From NCBI RefSeq assembly GCF_900091505.1, contig NZ_LT607409.1:2852001-2916000 (forward strand): 64,000 nt of DNA, in the 5' to 3' direction. The DNA comes from Micromonospora chokoriensis (lineage in GTDB: Bacteria > Actinomycetota > Actinomycetes > Mycobacteriales > Micromonosporaceae). Below, piece after piece: positions 1 through 8,169 of the stretch. Under the pieces are notes generated by a model that saw nothing but the letters and a program-made list of their open reading frames with translations, had not been told where the DNA came from and made no database searches. Position 1 is the stretch's first letter, and each line of letters begins with the position of its first letter. Made by a program: the position numbers and the translations under genes.

Positions 1-251
1 CGATAGCGCAGGAGGCCCCACGGGGTGAGCAGCGCGCTGACGACACCGATCAGCCAGGCCAGGACGCTGAGCGGTGCGAACAGGACGGTGCCGACCACCG
101 CGCCGACCGGGTAGAAGACGGCCGGGTCGGCGCCCCGCTGTACGGCGATGCCGAGGGTGAGCAGCACCAGGTCGGCGCCGAGCCAGCCCAGCGAGGTGAC
201 CAGGTGCAGGGTGAGCAGCGCCTTGCGGGCGGTGGGTGGGATCCGAGGCAT
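1..251 (-). CDS. Small integral membrane protein, C-terminus cut by window edge
   Basis: This gene begins at ATG 249-251 and runs off the left edge after 83 codons, so only the N-terminal part is seen. It starts MPRIPPTARKALLTLHL and continues with two strongly hydrophobic stretches, roughly residues 10-40 and 55-80, separated by a short segment with RGADPAVF, which fits a multi-pass membrane protein. The pattern of a conserved early His in the first helix followed by short loops resembles the small DUF2269-like actinobacterial membrane proteins, but that assignment is only a guess. Third codon positions are almost all G or C, which supports this frame. Function unknown. Confidence 0.6.
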   Translation of the reverse strand, partial: MPRIPPTARKALLTLHLVTSLGWLGADLVLLTLGIAVQRGADPAVFYPVGAVVGTVLFAPLSVLAWLIGVVSALLTPWGLLRY

Positions 252-368
252 GCCGCGATGCTGCCCGCCGACCGTCGCCGGGTCGTCCGACGACCGGCGA
301 CATCGGGTGTACGTCCCGCGACGTAGCCGTGGCCGGTGCCCCTCGACGGGGGCACCGGCCACGAGTGG

Positions 369-1433
369 TCAGTAGACCGACAGGTGTACGTGGTTGGTGT
401 GGTCGCTGGACGGGTCGCCGCCCGCCCCGCTGTACGCCTTCCACCCGCTGCTGGGCAGCCAGATCTGCCGGTACCAGATCACGTACAGCACGGCGAGCCG
501 GTCGGCGTTGCGGATGAAGTACGCCGCCAGGTTGTTGCCGTACGTCTTGTCACCGCCGGTGGCGTCCCCGCCGAAGCCGCCCTTCTGCGCGGCGAAGTCG
601 CAGGCTCGGCCCTTCGGGTGTTCGCCCGAGCCTCCGTTGCGGTGGCAGGAGACGTACCGGGTGAAGCCTGCGGCCTTGGCCTGGTTGAGGGCATGCAGGG
701 TGCGCGGGGTGATGCAGCCGCTGGCCGGGGTGGGGTCGTCGACGCTGCACGACTCCTTCGGCCAGGAGCCGTCGGAGTTGCGCGGCGCGGCCTTGGCGTT
801 GCTGGTGGAGGTGCCCCGGTTGGAGTCGGTGTCGGCGGTGGTCCGTGGCTTCGGGGTGGTGGCGACGGTCAGGGCTCGCTCGGCCTGCTCCTTGCGCTTG
901 GCCATCACCGCGACCTGCTTGCGTTGCTCGTTGATCTCACCGTCCAGGGCGGCGCGGGTCCGGTTGGCCTGGTCCTTGGTGGTGAGGAGGTCGCGCAGCA
1001 CCCGGTCCTCGTTGGCGGCCACCGCGTCCAGGGAGGCGGCCCGGTCCATGAAGCCTTCCGGGGTGTTGCTGTTGAGCAGCGCCGATATGGTGCTGAGTCG
1101 GCCGGTGCGGTACGCGACGCCGGCGATCTCGCCGACCTTGCCGTTGCGCTGGTCGAGCTCGACCTCGATGGTCTTCAGTTGGGTGGTGAGCTGCTGCTGC
1201 CGCTGCACGGAGGTGTCCAGGGCGCGTTTCGCGTCCAGGTAGCCCTTGCTGGCGGCTTCCAGTTGGGCGCGGAGCGCCGGGGTGCCGCCCTCTTCGTCGG
1301 AGTCGGGTGCGGCGGCCCGCTGGCCGGTCGGGGGAGCGGCCGAGGCGGTGCCGGCCGGGAGTGCGACGCCGAGAGCGAGCATCGCGACGATCAGGGCCGC
1401 CAGTCGGGCGGCGGGATGTCGTGCTGGTGCCAC
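369..1433 (-). CDS. Secreted coiled-coil protein with C-terminal peptidase-like (ARB_07466-type) domain
   Basis: A 354-residue exported protein. Residues 1-33 form a signal peptide (Arg-rich start, hydrophobic core, cleavage near TASAAPP). Residues about 50-190 are charged and heptad-like, a coiled coil as in NlpC/P60- and RipC-type cell-wall hydrolases. After a Ser/Thr linker, residues about 230-354 hold a compact domain with HPKGRACDF, a paired Cys and a terminal DHTNHVHLSVY; this H-x(n)-D...HxH layout resembles the D-Ala-D-Ala carboxypeptidase-like (M15-related) fold. The likely role is peptidoglycan processing outside the cell. The GTG start has AAGGA upstream and lies just behind a c-di-AMP riboswitch, which fits cell-wall hydrolase regulation in actinobacteria. 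The exact reaction is not established. Confidence 0.85.
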   Translation of the reverse strand: MAPARHPAARLAALIVAMLALGVALPAGTASAAPPTGQRAAAPDSDEEGGTPALRAQLEAASKGYLDAKRALDTSVQRQQQLTTQLKTIEVELDQRNGKVGEIAGVAYRTGRLSTISALLNSNTPEGFMDRAASLDAVAANEDRVLRDLLTTKDQANRTRAALDGEINEQRKQVAVMAKRKEQAERALTVATTPKPRTTADTDSNRGTSTSNAKAAPRNSDGSWPKESCSVDDPTPASGCITPRTLHALNQAKAAGFTRYVSCHRNGGSGEHPKGRACDFAAQKGGFGGDATGGDKTYGNNLAAYFIRNADRLAVLYVIWYRQIWLPSSGWKAYSGAGGDPSSDHTNHVHLSVY

Positions 1434-1445
1434 TGTCAGTCCTTC

Positions 1446-1560
1446 CGTCAGCCGCCGACCGGGTTAGCTGACGGGTTCGGGACGGAAGATCCCTACCGCT
1501 GACGCGGATGCACCCCAGGAACGTGGTTCCCCGGTTCGCCCGTGTGGGCGATTAGGCGAC
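1446..1560 (-). promoter_or_regulatory. c-di-AMP riboswitch (ydaO/yuaA leader)
   Basis: Read on the minus strand, the leader of the preceding secreted protein gene contains the hallmark blocks of the ydaO-yuaA class in order: CGCCTAAT, GGGCGAACCGGGGAACC, TGGGGTGCATCCGC, GGTAGGGATCTTCC, GTCCCGAACCCGTCAGCTAACC, then a closing GGTCGGCGGC just before the ribosome binding site. The spacing and the pairing of first and last blocks fit the family. In actinobacteria this class binds cyclic di-AMP and usually sits before cell-wall hydrolase or Rpf genes, repressing expression when c-di-AMP is high. Boundaries are approximate. Confidence 0.88.
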
Positions 1561-1681
1561 GACCACCACCGGCGCCGGGAGGCGCCGCCTGGTGGCGGCC
1601 GGGACAGAGCCTACCGGTACTCGTGGGGCGGCTGCAGCGAATGTGACGGACGGTGAGTGCGTCAGTACGGGGAACTCACCG

Positions 1682-2599
1682 TCACCACTCGATCGAGCCA
1701 CAGGCCCCGGAGTTGGCGCCCGGCTCGATCTGCAGCGTCGCGTGTTCGATCCGGAAGTCGTCGTGCAGGGCCGTACGCGCGGCGGTGAGCACCGCGCCGA
1801 CCTCTGCGCCGGGCTCCATGGTGAGGTGTGCGGAGGCGACGTCCATGCCCGAGGTGAGCGTCCAGACGTGCAGGTCGTGCACCTCGACCACACCGGGGAC
1901 CGCCGCCAGCCGGTCGTGCACGGCGGTCACCTGGAGGTGTTCCGGTGCGGCCTGCACCAGGATGCGGATGGCCGCCCGGGCCAGCCGCCAGGTGCGCGGC
2001 AGGATGAACACGCCGATGGCGACGGCGACCAGCGGGTCGGCCCACCACCAGTCGGTGACGGTGATGAGCAGCGCCGCGCCGATCACGCCGACCGAGCCGA
2101 GCAGGTCGCCGAGGACCTCCAGGTAGGCGCCCTGGATGTTGATGCTCTCCCGCGCACCGGCGCGGAGGAGGCCGAAGGCGACGATGTTGGCGAGCAGGCC
2201 GAGGACGGCCACCACGAGCATCGGACCGGTGATGACCTCGTGCGGGTCGCCGAAGCGGCGGATCGCCTCGATGACCACGTAGACCGCGACGCCGGAGAGC
2301 AGGACGGCGTTGGCCAGTGCGGCGAGCACCTCGAGTCGGTAGAGCCCGAAGGTGCGTTGCGGGTCGCCGGTGGCCCGCCGGGTCGCGGTGATCGCGGCGA
2401 GCGCCATGCCGATGCCGAGCACGTCGGTGAACATGTGCCCGGCGTCGGAGAGCAGGGCGAGCGAGCCGGTGTGCAGGGCGGTGACCGCCTCGACCACCAT
2501 CAGGGTGGCGAGCAGCCCGAAGGCCGCCCAGAGTCGACCCCGGTGCTGGTGCGCGGCATTGGCGACGGATCCGTGGTGGTGGTCATGACCTGCTCCCAC
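1682..2599 (-). CDS. Cation diffusion facilitator (CDF) metal efflux transporter
   Basis: A 305-residue member of the CDF family (CzcD/ZitB type), which exports Zn2+, Co2+, Cd2+ or similar ions by proton exchange across the cytoplasmic membrane. The N-terminus is His-rich (GHDHHHG), six membrane helices follow, and the metal-site motif SDAGHMFTD lies in helix 2 with a second Asp motif in helix 5 (LGDLLGSVGV). The cytoplasmic C-terminal part (about 210-305) is the ferredoxin-like metal-sensing domain. Start is GTG 2597-2599 within GTGGGAGCAGG; no strong ribosome site is seen. A partly palindromic AT-rich block upstream may be a metal-responsive operator. The metal cannot be told from sequence. 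Confidence 0.92.
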   Translation of the reverse strand: MGAGHDHHHGSVANAAHQHRGRLWAAFGLLATLMVVEAVTALHTGSLALLSDAGHMFTDVLGIGMALAAITATRRATGDPQRTFGLYRLEVLAALANAVLLSGVAVYVVIEAIRRFGDPHEVITGPMLVVAVLGLLANIVAFGLLRAGARESINIQGAYLEVLGDLLGSVGVIGAALLITVTDWWWADPLVAVAIGVFILPRTWRLARAAIRILVQAAPEHLQVTAVHDRLAAVPGVVEVHDLHVWTLTSGMDVASAHLTMEPGAEVGAVLTAARTALHDDFRIEHATLQIEPGANSGACGSIEW

Positions 2600-2641
2600 G
2601 TGAACTACCTTCCGCCGCCGTCCGAGGTCCGGTCCAATGTA

Positions 2642-2663
2642 TGTTCACATCGCAATGTGTGCA
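2642..2663. promoter_or_regulatory. Candidate operator upstream of the CDF efflux gene
   Basis: TGTTCACAT-cgca-ATGTGTGCA is an imperfect inverted repeat (7 of 9 positions pair) in an AT-rich island between the helicase gene end and the CDF start. The block CAATGTRTG also occurs twice, 18 bp apart (2635 and 2653). Size and base composition resemble ArsR/SmtB-type metal-sensor operators, but no such regulator is encoded nearby. Inference only. Confidence 0.35.
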
Positions 2664-2705
2664 AGTGTACGGGTCGCACCTCCCGCCGGCCGGCGCTCGC
2701 GCAGG

Positions 2706-4823
2706 TCAGTCGGTGGGGTCGATGGTGGTGAGTCGCTGGGTGGCCCGGGACAGCGCCACGTACAGGGTGCGTACCCCGGCACCCGGATCCGCCCGGATCT
2801 CGCTCGGGGCGACCAGCACGACTCCGTCGTACTCCATGCCCTTGGCCTCCAGGCTGGTGACCACCTGCAACCTCGGCGCGTCCAGCGCGTCGAGCCAGCC
2901 GGCGACCTCGTCGCGACGCGGCACCGGCGTGATCACGCCGACCGTGCCCTCCACCTCGGCCAGCAGGTCGGCGGCGGCCTTCACGGTCGCGATCTCCAAC
3001 CCCGCCGCGGGCACCACCAGCTCGACCGGATCGACGCCGGTGGAGCGGACGGCGGTCGGCAGCGGCAGGTCCGGGTAGAGCCGGCGGATCTCCGCCGCCG
3101 CCACCGCGAAGATCTCCGACGAGTTGCGGTAGTTGGTGGTGAGCGTGAAGTCGTGCCGCTTGCGCCGGCCCAACGCCTGGTCCCGGGCCCGGTCCAACTC
3201 GTCGGGGTCGCCGGTCCATGCGGTCTGCGCCGGGTCACCCACCACGGTCCAGGAGGCCAGCCGGCCACGACGGCCGATCATCCGCCACTGCATCGGCGAG
3301 ACGTCCTGCGCCTCGTCGACCACCACGTGCGCGTAGTCCCGGTAGTCCTCCGGGCGCTCCCGGGCCGCCGCGCGAGCGGCCCGCTGCCGGTCGGCGGCGG
3401 TGCTCAGCTCGCGTACGCCGCCCGCCAGCTGGAACGGGTCGCGACGGGCCCGGGCCGGCTGCACCGGCTTGCCGAGCAGCGCGTCCAACTCGTCCAGCAG
3501 CGCGATGTCGGCGATGGTCAGCCCGGTCGAGTCCAGATCCCGGTACGCGGTGGTGAGCAGCCGGGTCTCCGCGTTGGAGAGGATCCCCCCAGCGTACCGG
3601 CGCAGCCGGTCCGGCTGGGTCAGCCAGCCGAGCACGTGCCGAGGGTGCAGACGGGGCCACCACGCCTTGAGGAACTCCCGGAACTCCGCCCGCTCGGCGA
3701 TCTCCGCCTCGAAGGCCCGCTGTTCCGGCAGTCGGGTGACACCCACCTCCCGCGCCTGCGCCCAGAGCGCGGCGAACACCCCGTCGAAGCCGGCCCGGCG
3801 CACCTCGTTGCGGCGGGCGCCCCGGTGCAGCGCGCGGTCCCGGATCCGGTCCAGCGTCGTCCGGTCCAGCCGCAGCAGCGTGCCCCGGTACAGCAGCCGC
3901 AGCTCACCCGGGCCGCCCGGCACCGCGTCGCGGGCCGCCCGCTCCAGCACCCGACGCATCCGCAGCGAACCCTTCACCGCCGCCACCCGGGGTGGGTCGG
4001 TGCGGGTGGCGCTCATCCCCGGGAAGAGGGTGCCCAACGAGTGCAGGGTGGCGGTGTCCTCACCGAGCGACGGCAGCACCGAGCCGATGTACTCCACGAA
4101 CACCGACGACGGGCCCACCACCAGGATGCCGCCGCCCGCGTACCGGCTGCGGTCGGAGTAGAGCAGGAACGCGGCCCGGTGCAGGGCGACGGCGGTCTTG
4201 CCGGTGCCGGGGCCACCGGCGACGATCGTCACCCCGGAACCGGGCGAACGGATCGCCTCGTCCTGCTCGCGCTGGATGGTCGCCACGATGTCCCGCATGC
4301 CCCGGCCGGTGGCCTTGGACAGGGTGGCCAGCAGCGCGCCGTCGCCGACGACCGTCATCCCCTCCGGCGCGGCGGTCGGGTCCAGCAGGTCGTCCTCAAT
4401 TCGGGTGACCCGTTCGGCCCGGGACTGGATCGTGCGGCGACGCACCACGTTCAGCGGCTGCGCCGGGGTGGCCTGGTAGAAGGCGGCGGCCGCCGGGGCC
4501 CGCCAGTCCACGACCAGCGTGGTGGCGTCCTCGTCCCGGATGCCGAGCCGTCCGACGTGCAGCACCTGACGGTCGCGCAGGTCCAGCCGGCCGAAGACCA
4601 GCCCCTCGTGCTCGGCGTCCAGCGTGTGCCGCCGCTGCGCCGCGTGGAAGACCATCGCGTCGCGCTCCACCAGCGCACCGAACGTGCCCACCCGAGCCAT
4701 CCGGTAGCCGTCGCGCTCGGCGCGGACCGCCGACTGCCGCAGTTCGGCCAACCGGGCGTACACCCGGTCGAGGTGGCGTTGCTCGACGGCGATCTCCTGC
4801 TCCAGGCCGGTCTGGTCGGTCAA
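2706..4823 (-). CDS. HelD-like superfamily 1 helicase (RNA polymerase recycling factor)
   Basis: A 705-residue UvrD/Rep-like ATPase of the HelD group. HelD binds stalled RNA polymerase, pries open the DNA and nascent-RNA channels and releases the enzyme; actinobacterial relatives (HelR) can also displace rifampicin. The N-terminal 60 residues are a charged coiled coil (the channel-inserting arm), Walker A is GGPGTGKTA near residue 200, and the Walker B region is VVDEAQDVSPMQW near residue 500, followed by GDPAQTAW and the C-terminal RecA lobe ending LYVALSRATQRL. TTG 4821-4823 is chosen as start because AAGGAG lies six bases before it; an upstream in-frame extension has no coding character. 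No rifamycin-associated repeat is seen upstream. Confidence 0.88.
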   Translation of the reverse strand: MTDQTGLEQEIAVEQRHLDRVYARLAELRQSAVRAERDGYRMARVGTFGALVERDAMVFHAAQRRHTLDAEHEGLVFGRLDLRDRQVLHVGRLGIRDEDATTLVVDWRAPAAAAFYQATPAQPLNVVRRRTIQSRAERVTRIEDDLLDPTAAPEGMTVVGDGALLATLSKATGRGMRDIVATIQREQDEAIRSPGSGVTIVAGGPGTGKTAVALHRAAFLLYSDRSRYAGGGILVVGPSSVFVEYIGSVLPSLGEDTATLHSLGTLFPGMSATRTDPPRVAAVKGSLRMRRVLERAARDAVPGGPGELRLLYRGTLLRLDRTTLDRIRDRALHRGARRNEVRRAGFDGVFAALWAQAREVGVTRLPEQRAFEAEIAERAEFREFLKAWWPRLHPRHVLGWLTQPDRLRRYAGGILSNAETRLLTTAYRDLDSTGLTIADIALLDELDALLGKPVQPARARRDPFQLAGGVRELSTAADRQRAARAAARERPEDYRDYAHVVVDEAQDVSPMQWRMIGRRGRLASWTVVGDPAQTAWTGDPDELDRARDQALGRRKRHDFTLTTNYRNSSEIFAVAAAEIRRLYPDLPLPTAVRSTGVDPVELVVPAAGLEIATVKAAADLLAEVEGTVGVITPVPRRDEVAGWLDALDAPRLQVVTSLEAKGMEYDGVVLVAPSEIRADPGAGVRTLYVALSRATQRLTTIDPTD

Positions 4824-4931
4824 CGCACGCTCCTTCGACTGTCGCCGGCAGGCGGCGGGAACCGCGCAGGCCAACCGCAGAAGGGTACGGCCCCGCGCCC
4901 GGCCCGCCGCGCCCGAGGTGCGGGAACGTGG

Positions 4932-5879
4932 TCAGACGCCGGTCCCGGCGGGGGTCGCGTCGAGGCTGCGGGGCGGCGGTTCGGCGAGCACCCGACGCAG
5001 GACTCCGGTGAGCGCGGCGGTGACCTCGTCCGGCCGTTCCATCATCAGCATGTGCCCGGCACCAGGGCAGATGGTCAGCTCGGTGGCCGGCAGGGCCGCC
5101 GCGATCGACTCGGCGCACGGCGGTGGGGTCAACCGGTCCCGGTCGCCGACCAGAGCGGCGGCCGGCAGGTGGGCCAGCGCGGCGAGGGTGTCCAGGCGGT
5201 GCTGGGCACCGATGGAGGCGCGGAACCCGCCAATCGAACGCAGCGAGGCACGAGCCACCGCCGAGGTCACCAGGCGCAGGTCGGACGGGTCGCAGCGGTC
5301 GCCGAAGAGCATCCAGCGGATGCTCGGTCGCAGCGCGTTCAGCAGAGCCCGGGGCGCACGCCACGAACCGCATCGGGCCAACACCCCGGCGCCGGTCGTC
5401 TCGGCCAGCCGGATCAGGCGGGCGATCCGCGGTGAGAGGCCGTAGACGGTGTGCGTGTGCCCCTCGGCGGTGGTCGAGACGAAGACCAGCCCGGAGGTAC
5501 GGGCGGCGAAGTGCGCGGGGTGGCGGTGGGCGTACTCCATGATCGTCATGCCGCCCATCGAGTGCCCGACCAGGACGACGGGCCCGGTCGGCGCCACCGA
5601 GTCGATCACCGTGGCCAGGTCGTCGCCGAGCTGGGCCAGGGTGGCGGTGGGCAGCGCCATGCAGCTGGAGTGGCCGTGCCCCCGCGCGTCGTAGGTGACG
5701 ACCCGCACCGCCCCGCCGACCGGCGTCGTGCCGAGCGCGTCCACCTGCCGGTGCCAGGCGCGCCCATCCAGCGTCCAGCCGTGCAGCAGGATGGCTGTCA
5801 CCGGGGCGTCCGCCGGCCCGGTCACCTCGACGTTGAGCCGTACGCCGTCCGGCATGCCCACCTCGAACCGCTCCGGCAT
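4932..5879 (-). CDS. Alpha/beta hydrolase
   Basis: A 315-residue alpha/beta-fold hydrolase. The oxyanion segment ILLHGWTLDGR is near residue 30, the nucleophile elbow GHSMGG near residue 110, a late Asp sits in VGDRDRLTPP and the catalytic His in PGAGHMLMMERP near residue 285, completing a Ser-Asp-His triad. Substrate cannot be predicted; esterase, lipase or haloperoxidase-type activities are all possible. ATG 5877-5879 is preferred because GGGGAGGTGG precedes it directly. No signal peptide, so probably cytoplasmic. It stands alone, 100 bp upstream of the helicase gene on the same strand. Confidence 0.9.
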   Translation of the reverse strand: MPERFEVGMPDGVRLNVEVTGPADAPVTAILLHGWTLDGRAWHRQVDALGTTPVGGAVRVVTYDARGHGHSSCMALPTATLAQLGDDLATVIDSVAPTGPVVLVGHSMGGMTIMEYAHRHPAHFAARTSGLVFVSTTAEGHTHTVYGLSPRIARLIRLAETTGAGVLARCGSWRAPRALLNALRPSIRWMLFGDRCDPSDLRLVTSAVARASLRSIGGFRASIGAQHRLDTLAALAHLPAAALVGDRDRLTPPPCAESIAAALPATELTICPGAGHMLMMERPDEVTAALTGVLRRVLAEPPPRSLDATPAGTGV

Positions 5880-6027
5880 CGCCACCTCCCCAGGGCCGCC
5901 CAGCACCACCAGCACCGGGATACCCGGCGGTAACACCGGCTACCCGCCATCAGACCACGTCAATCGCGCCGGGGCGAACATTCCCGACCTCGCCCGGGGT
6001 CGTCGGCGGGAGACCAAGCTGAACGGC

Positions 6028-6675
6028 ATGGGGTCGTCGGGAGTGCCCATGGGCGGGATGCCGGGGCGGGAACGGCAGCCCGGCGGTACGCCCCGCGCCG
6101 CGCTCGCCGACCTGCTCGCCGGGAACCGGCGGTTCGTCAGCGGTCAGCCGATCCACGGGCACGACGTCACGGCCGCCGCAGCCGCCGCCTCCGGCGACCA
6201 GCAGCCGTACGCGGTGGTGCTCGGCTGCATCGACTCACGGGTGCCGCTGGAGGCGATCTTCGACCAGACGTTCGGGGCGATCTGTGTGATCCGTACCGGC
6301 GGGCACGTGCTCGACCGGGCGGTGTGCGGCTCCATCGAGTACGTGGTGGGCCGGCTCGGCGTACCGCTGGTGATGGTTCTCGGCCACGAGCGGTGCGGCG
6401 CGGTGGGTGCCGCGGTGGACGCGCTGCGCACCGGGGAGCGTCCCGGGGGGTCGCTGGCGTACCTGGTGGACGAGATCGCCCCGGCGGTGACCGAGATCGG
6501 GTTCGACGACCCGGCGGTGCACCCGCTGGCGATTCGCCGGCACGTCCGGCGGACGGTGCGCACGCTGCGCGACGACGACCTGCTGGCCGGGCCGGTGGCC
6601 GCCGGACGGGTGGCGATCACCGGCGGCCTCTACGACCTGGCCACCGGCGAGGTAGCCCTGCTCGACCCCGGCTAA
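6028..6675 (+). CDS. Beta-class carbonic anhydrase
   Basis: A 215-residue beta-carbonic anhydrase, interconverting CO2 and bicarbonate with a Zn2+ cofactor. The zinc ligands and catalytic dyad are visible as CIDSRVP (Cys and the Asp-Arg pair) near residue 70 and GHERCGAV (His and Cys) near residue 120. Length and layout match the family. The first 25 residues are Gly/Pro-rich and not conserved, so ATG 6049 is an alternative start. The gene is followed by a C-rich tract and palindromic repeat copy A1 before the next, convergent gene. It probably supplies bicarbonate to carboxylases; no operon partner is evident. Confidence 0.93.
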   Translation: MGSSGVPMGGMPGRERQPGGTPRAALADLLAGNRRFVSGQPIHGHDVTAAAAAASGDQQPYAVVLGCIDSRVPLEAIFDQTFGAICVIRTGGHVLDRAVCGSIEYVVGRLGVPLVMVLGHERCGAVGAAVDALRTGERPGGSLAYLVDEIAPAVTEIGFDDPAVHPLAIRRHVRRTVRTLRDDDLLAGPVAAGRVAITGGLYDLATGEVALLDPG

Positions 6676-6677
6676 CC

Positions 6678-6774
6678 GCCCCCCCGCCCCGCCCCGCCGC
6701 CTCCCCCGCCCCGCCCCGCCTCCCCCGCCCCGCCCCGCCGCCCCGCCCCGCCCCGCCCCGCCCCCGCCTCCCCC
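6678..6774. repeat. C-rich low-complexity tract (CCCCGCC repeats)
   Basis: Nearly uninterrupted CCCCGCC/CCTCCCC units follow the carbonic anhydrase stop codon and abut palindrome copy A1. The complementary strand is G-rich with many runs of four Gs and could form a G-quadruplex. No gene is seen. Confidence 0.8.
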
Positions 6775-6850
6775 GTCGATCATGGAGTTGTGGTGGGTGA
6801 CAAAACGGCGTGGATGACTCCAAGCCGGGCACCACAACTCCATGATCGAC
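6775..6850. repeat. Palindromic element family A, copy A1
   Basis: A 76 bp element with perfect 21 bp inverted arms (GTCGATCATGGAGTTGTGGTG and its complement) around a 34 bp loop that starts near GACAAA and ends CCGGG. The same arms and loop length recur at 20688-20763, and a diverged copy at 25665-25738. All three lie between convergent genes. Large hairpins like this can stop transcription from both sides. Confidence 0.9.
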
Positions 6851-6872
6851 GAAGCCGATCCTCGCGCACGCG

Positions 6873-6906
6873 AAACCGCCCGCCGGGAACTCCCGACGGG
6901 CGGTTT
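6873..6906. terminator. Bidirectional intrinsic terminator
   Basis: AAACCGCCCGCCGGGA and TCCCGACGGGCGGTTT pair over 16 bases with one mismatch and a two-base loop, followed by T-runs in both directions. It serves the convergent carbonic anhydrase (+) and small-protein (-) genes. Confidence 0.85.
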
Positions 6907-6931
6907 TCAGATGATGCGGTGGGGGAGGGGC

Positions 6932-7261
6932 TCAGCCCTCGAAGACACCGGCCGCGACGAGGCGCTTCTCGGTGGCCTCCCAGCCGTCACCCGGGTGGGC
7001 GGCGGCCAGGTTGTTGATCTCCGCCCGGATCTTGGCGGCGTGGCCGGCGGCGGCCAGGACCCGGATCTCCTCGACGAAGGCGTCCGAGTCGGTGCGCAGG
7101 TGCGCGGTCTTGCCGTTGGTCAGGTTCCGCACGTAGGCGTGCTTGCCGCCGTTGAGCGGGATGAGGTACTTGAACTCGCCCAGCACGCTGAGGGCGCCAC
7201 CCTGGCCAGCCTGGCCGGCCCGGACTGACGCGCGCGCGGTCTTAGAGGTGTTGCTCGCCAC
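6932..7261 (-). CDS. Conserved small protein of unknown function
   Basis: A 109-residue protein not recognised as a named family. It begins with a basic, low-complexity tail (ASNTSKTARASVRAGQAGQGG), then a compact alpha/beta-like region with FKYLIPLNGGKHAYVRNLTNG near residue 30-50, and a helical C-terminal half rich in Ala and Glu. No signal peptide or membrane segment. GTG 7259-7261 is chosen because AAGGAG lies seven bases upstream. It has its own terminator and is divergent from the DUF3145 gene across a 307 bp region. A nucleic-acid-binding role is conceivable from the basic tail, but there is no direct evidence. Confidence 0.75.
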   Translation of the reverse strand: MASNTSKTARASVRAGQAGQGGALSVLGEFKYLIPLNGGKHAYVRNLTNGKTAHLRTDSDAFVEEIRVLAAAGHAAKIRAEINNLAAAHPGDGWEATEKRLVAAGVFEG

Positions 7262-7568
7262 GGAGGTACTCCTTGCAAGACGTACGGGAGGACTGAACGT
7301 CCGGGGGCTGTGTGCGGGCCGATCGTGTCCGGCTCGCGTAGGTGTAACGCGGCATAAGCCGCCGGTGGAACTGTACACGACCACGACATCATGCTGGTCG
7401 TCGCGGTGTCCTGAGAGGCAACGGCAGCCACCCGTCCGGCTATTCCACCCGGCGTTTTTTCCGATTCCCTGGCGCACCACGCGTCACAGGAGTCATCATG
7501 TGTTGCACGAGCCACCTGGGTGGTCGAGGTCGTAGGGGAAGACGCACCTCGCTCTCCGGGAGGTCACC
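7262..7568. other. Divergent intergenic region, no gene seen
   Basis: This 307 bp stretch must hold the promoters of the leftward small-protein gene and the rightward DUF3145 gene. Apart from short AT-richer patches near 7340-7400 and 7440-7500, no convincing operator or RNA was found. The reading frames crossing it lack coding character. Confidence 0.5.
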
Positions 7569-8060
7569 GTGCCAACGCGTGGCGTCGTATACGTCCACTC
7601 GACCCCGCTCGCCGTGTGCTCGCACGTCGAGTGGGCGATCGCGCGCGTCCTTGCCGCGCCGGTCAACCTGCAGTGGACGGCTCAGCCCGTCGACCCCGGC
7701 GCACGCCGGGCAGAGTGCGGGTGGACCGGTCGTCCGGGGACGGGCGCCGAGCTGGCTGCTGCCCTACGGCAGTGGCCCATGATCCGTTTCGAGGTCACCG
7801 AGGAGCCGAGTCCCGGCGCCGACGGTGAACGCTTCATGTACGTGCCGGCCCGTGGTCTGTTCCGAGCCACCGTCGGCGTGGCCGGTGACATCCAGCTCGG
7901 CGAGGACCGGCTCCGGACGCTGATGGCCGCATCCCGGGCTCCGGAGGCGCTGGCGCACGCGCTGGACAAGGCGCTGGGCACCGCGTGGGACGCCGACCTG
8001 GAGCCCTACCGTTACGCCGGAGACGGCGCGCCGGTGACCTTGCTCACCCGGGTCGGCTGA
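7569..8060 (+). CDS. DUF3145 family protein
   Basis: A 163-residue protein matching the actinobacterial DUF3145 family: it starts PTRGVVYVHSTPLAVCSHVEWA, a conserved opening in this family, then VNLQWTAQPV and a mid-domain with W-P-M-I-R-F-E-V-T, ending in a helical segment with LDKALGTAWDADLEPYR. Length is usual. Function is unknown; the family is widespread and single-copy in actinobacteria. GTG start is backed by GGGAGG five bases upstream. No signal peptide, so cytoplasmic. It is followed after about 110 bp by the NagZ-like lipoprotein gene on the same strand. Confidence 0.92.
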   Translation: MPTRGVVYVHSTPLAVCSHVEWAIARVLAAPVNLQWTAQPVDPGARRAECGWTGRPGTGAELAAALRQWPMIRFEVTEEPSPGADGERFMYVPARGLFRATVGVAGDIQLGEDRLRTLMAASRAPEALAHALDKALGTAWDADLEPYRYAGDGAPVTLLTRVG

Positions 8061-8169
8061 CTCGCCCGTGTGCGGGCCGGGCAACCTGCACGCACGTCGT
8101 CGGTGAGCCCTGCGGGCGGGCGGAAAGGTCAAGTTGCCCCGATAAGGGGGAACTGATGGGATAGGCCGC

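Noticed and set aside
4824..4931. Possible rifamycin-associated element before the HelD gene
   Set aside because: No inverted repeat of the RAE type was found in the upstream region.
2637..5435. Very long open frame opposite the HelD gene and hydrolase
   Set aside because: It crosses two genes and an intergenic gap and has shadow-like Arg/Gly/Val composition.
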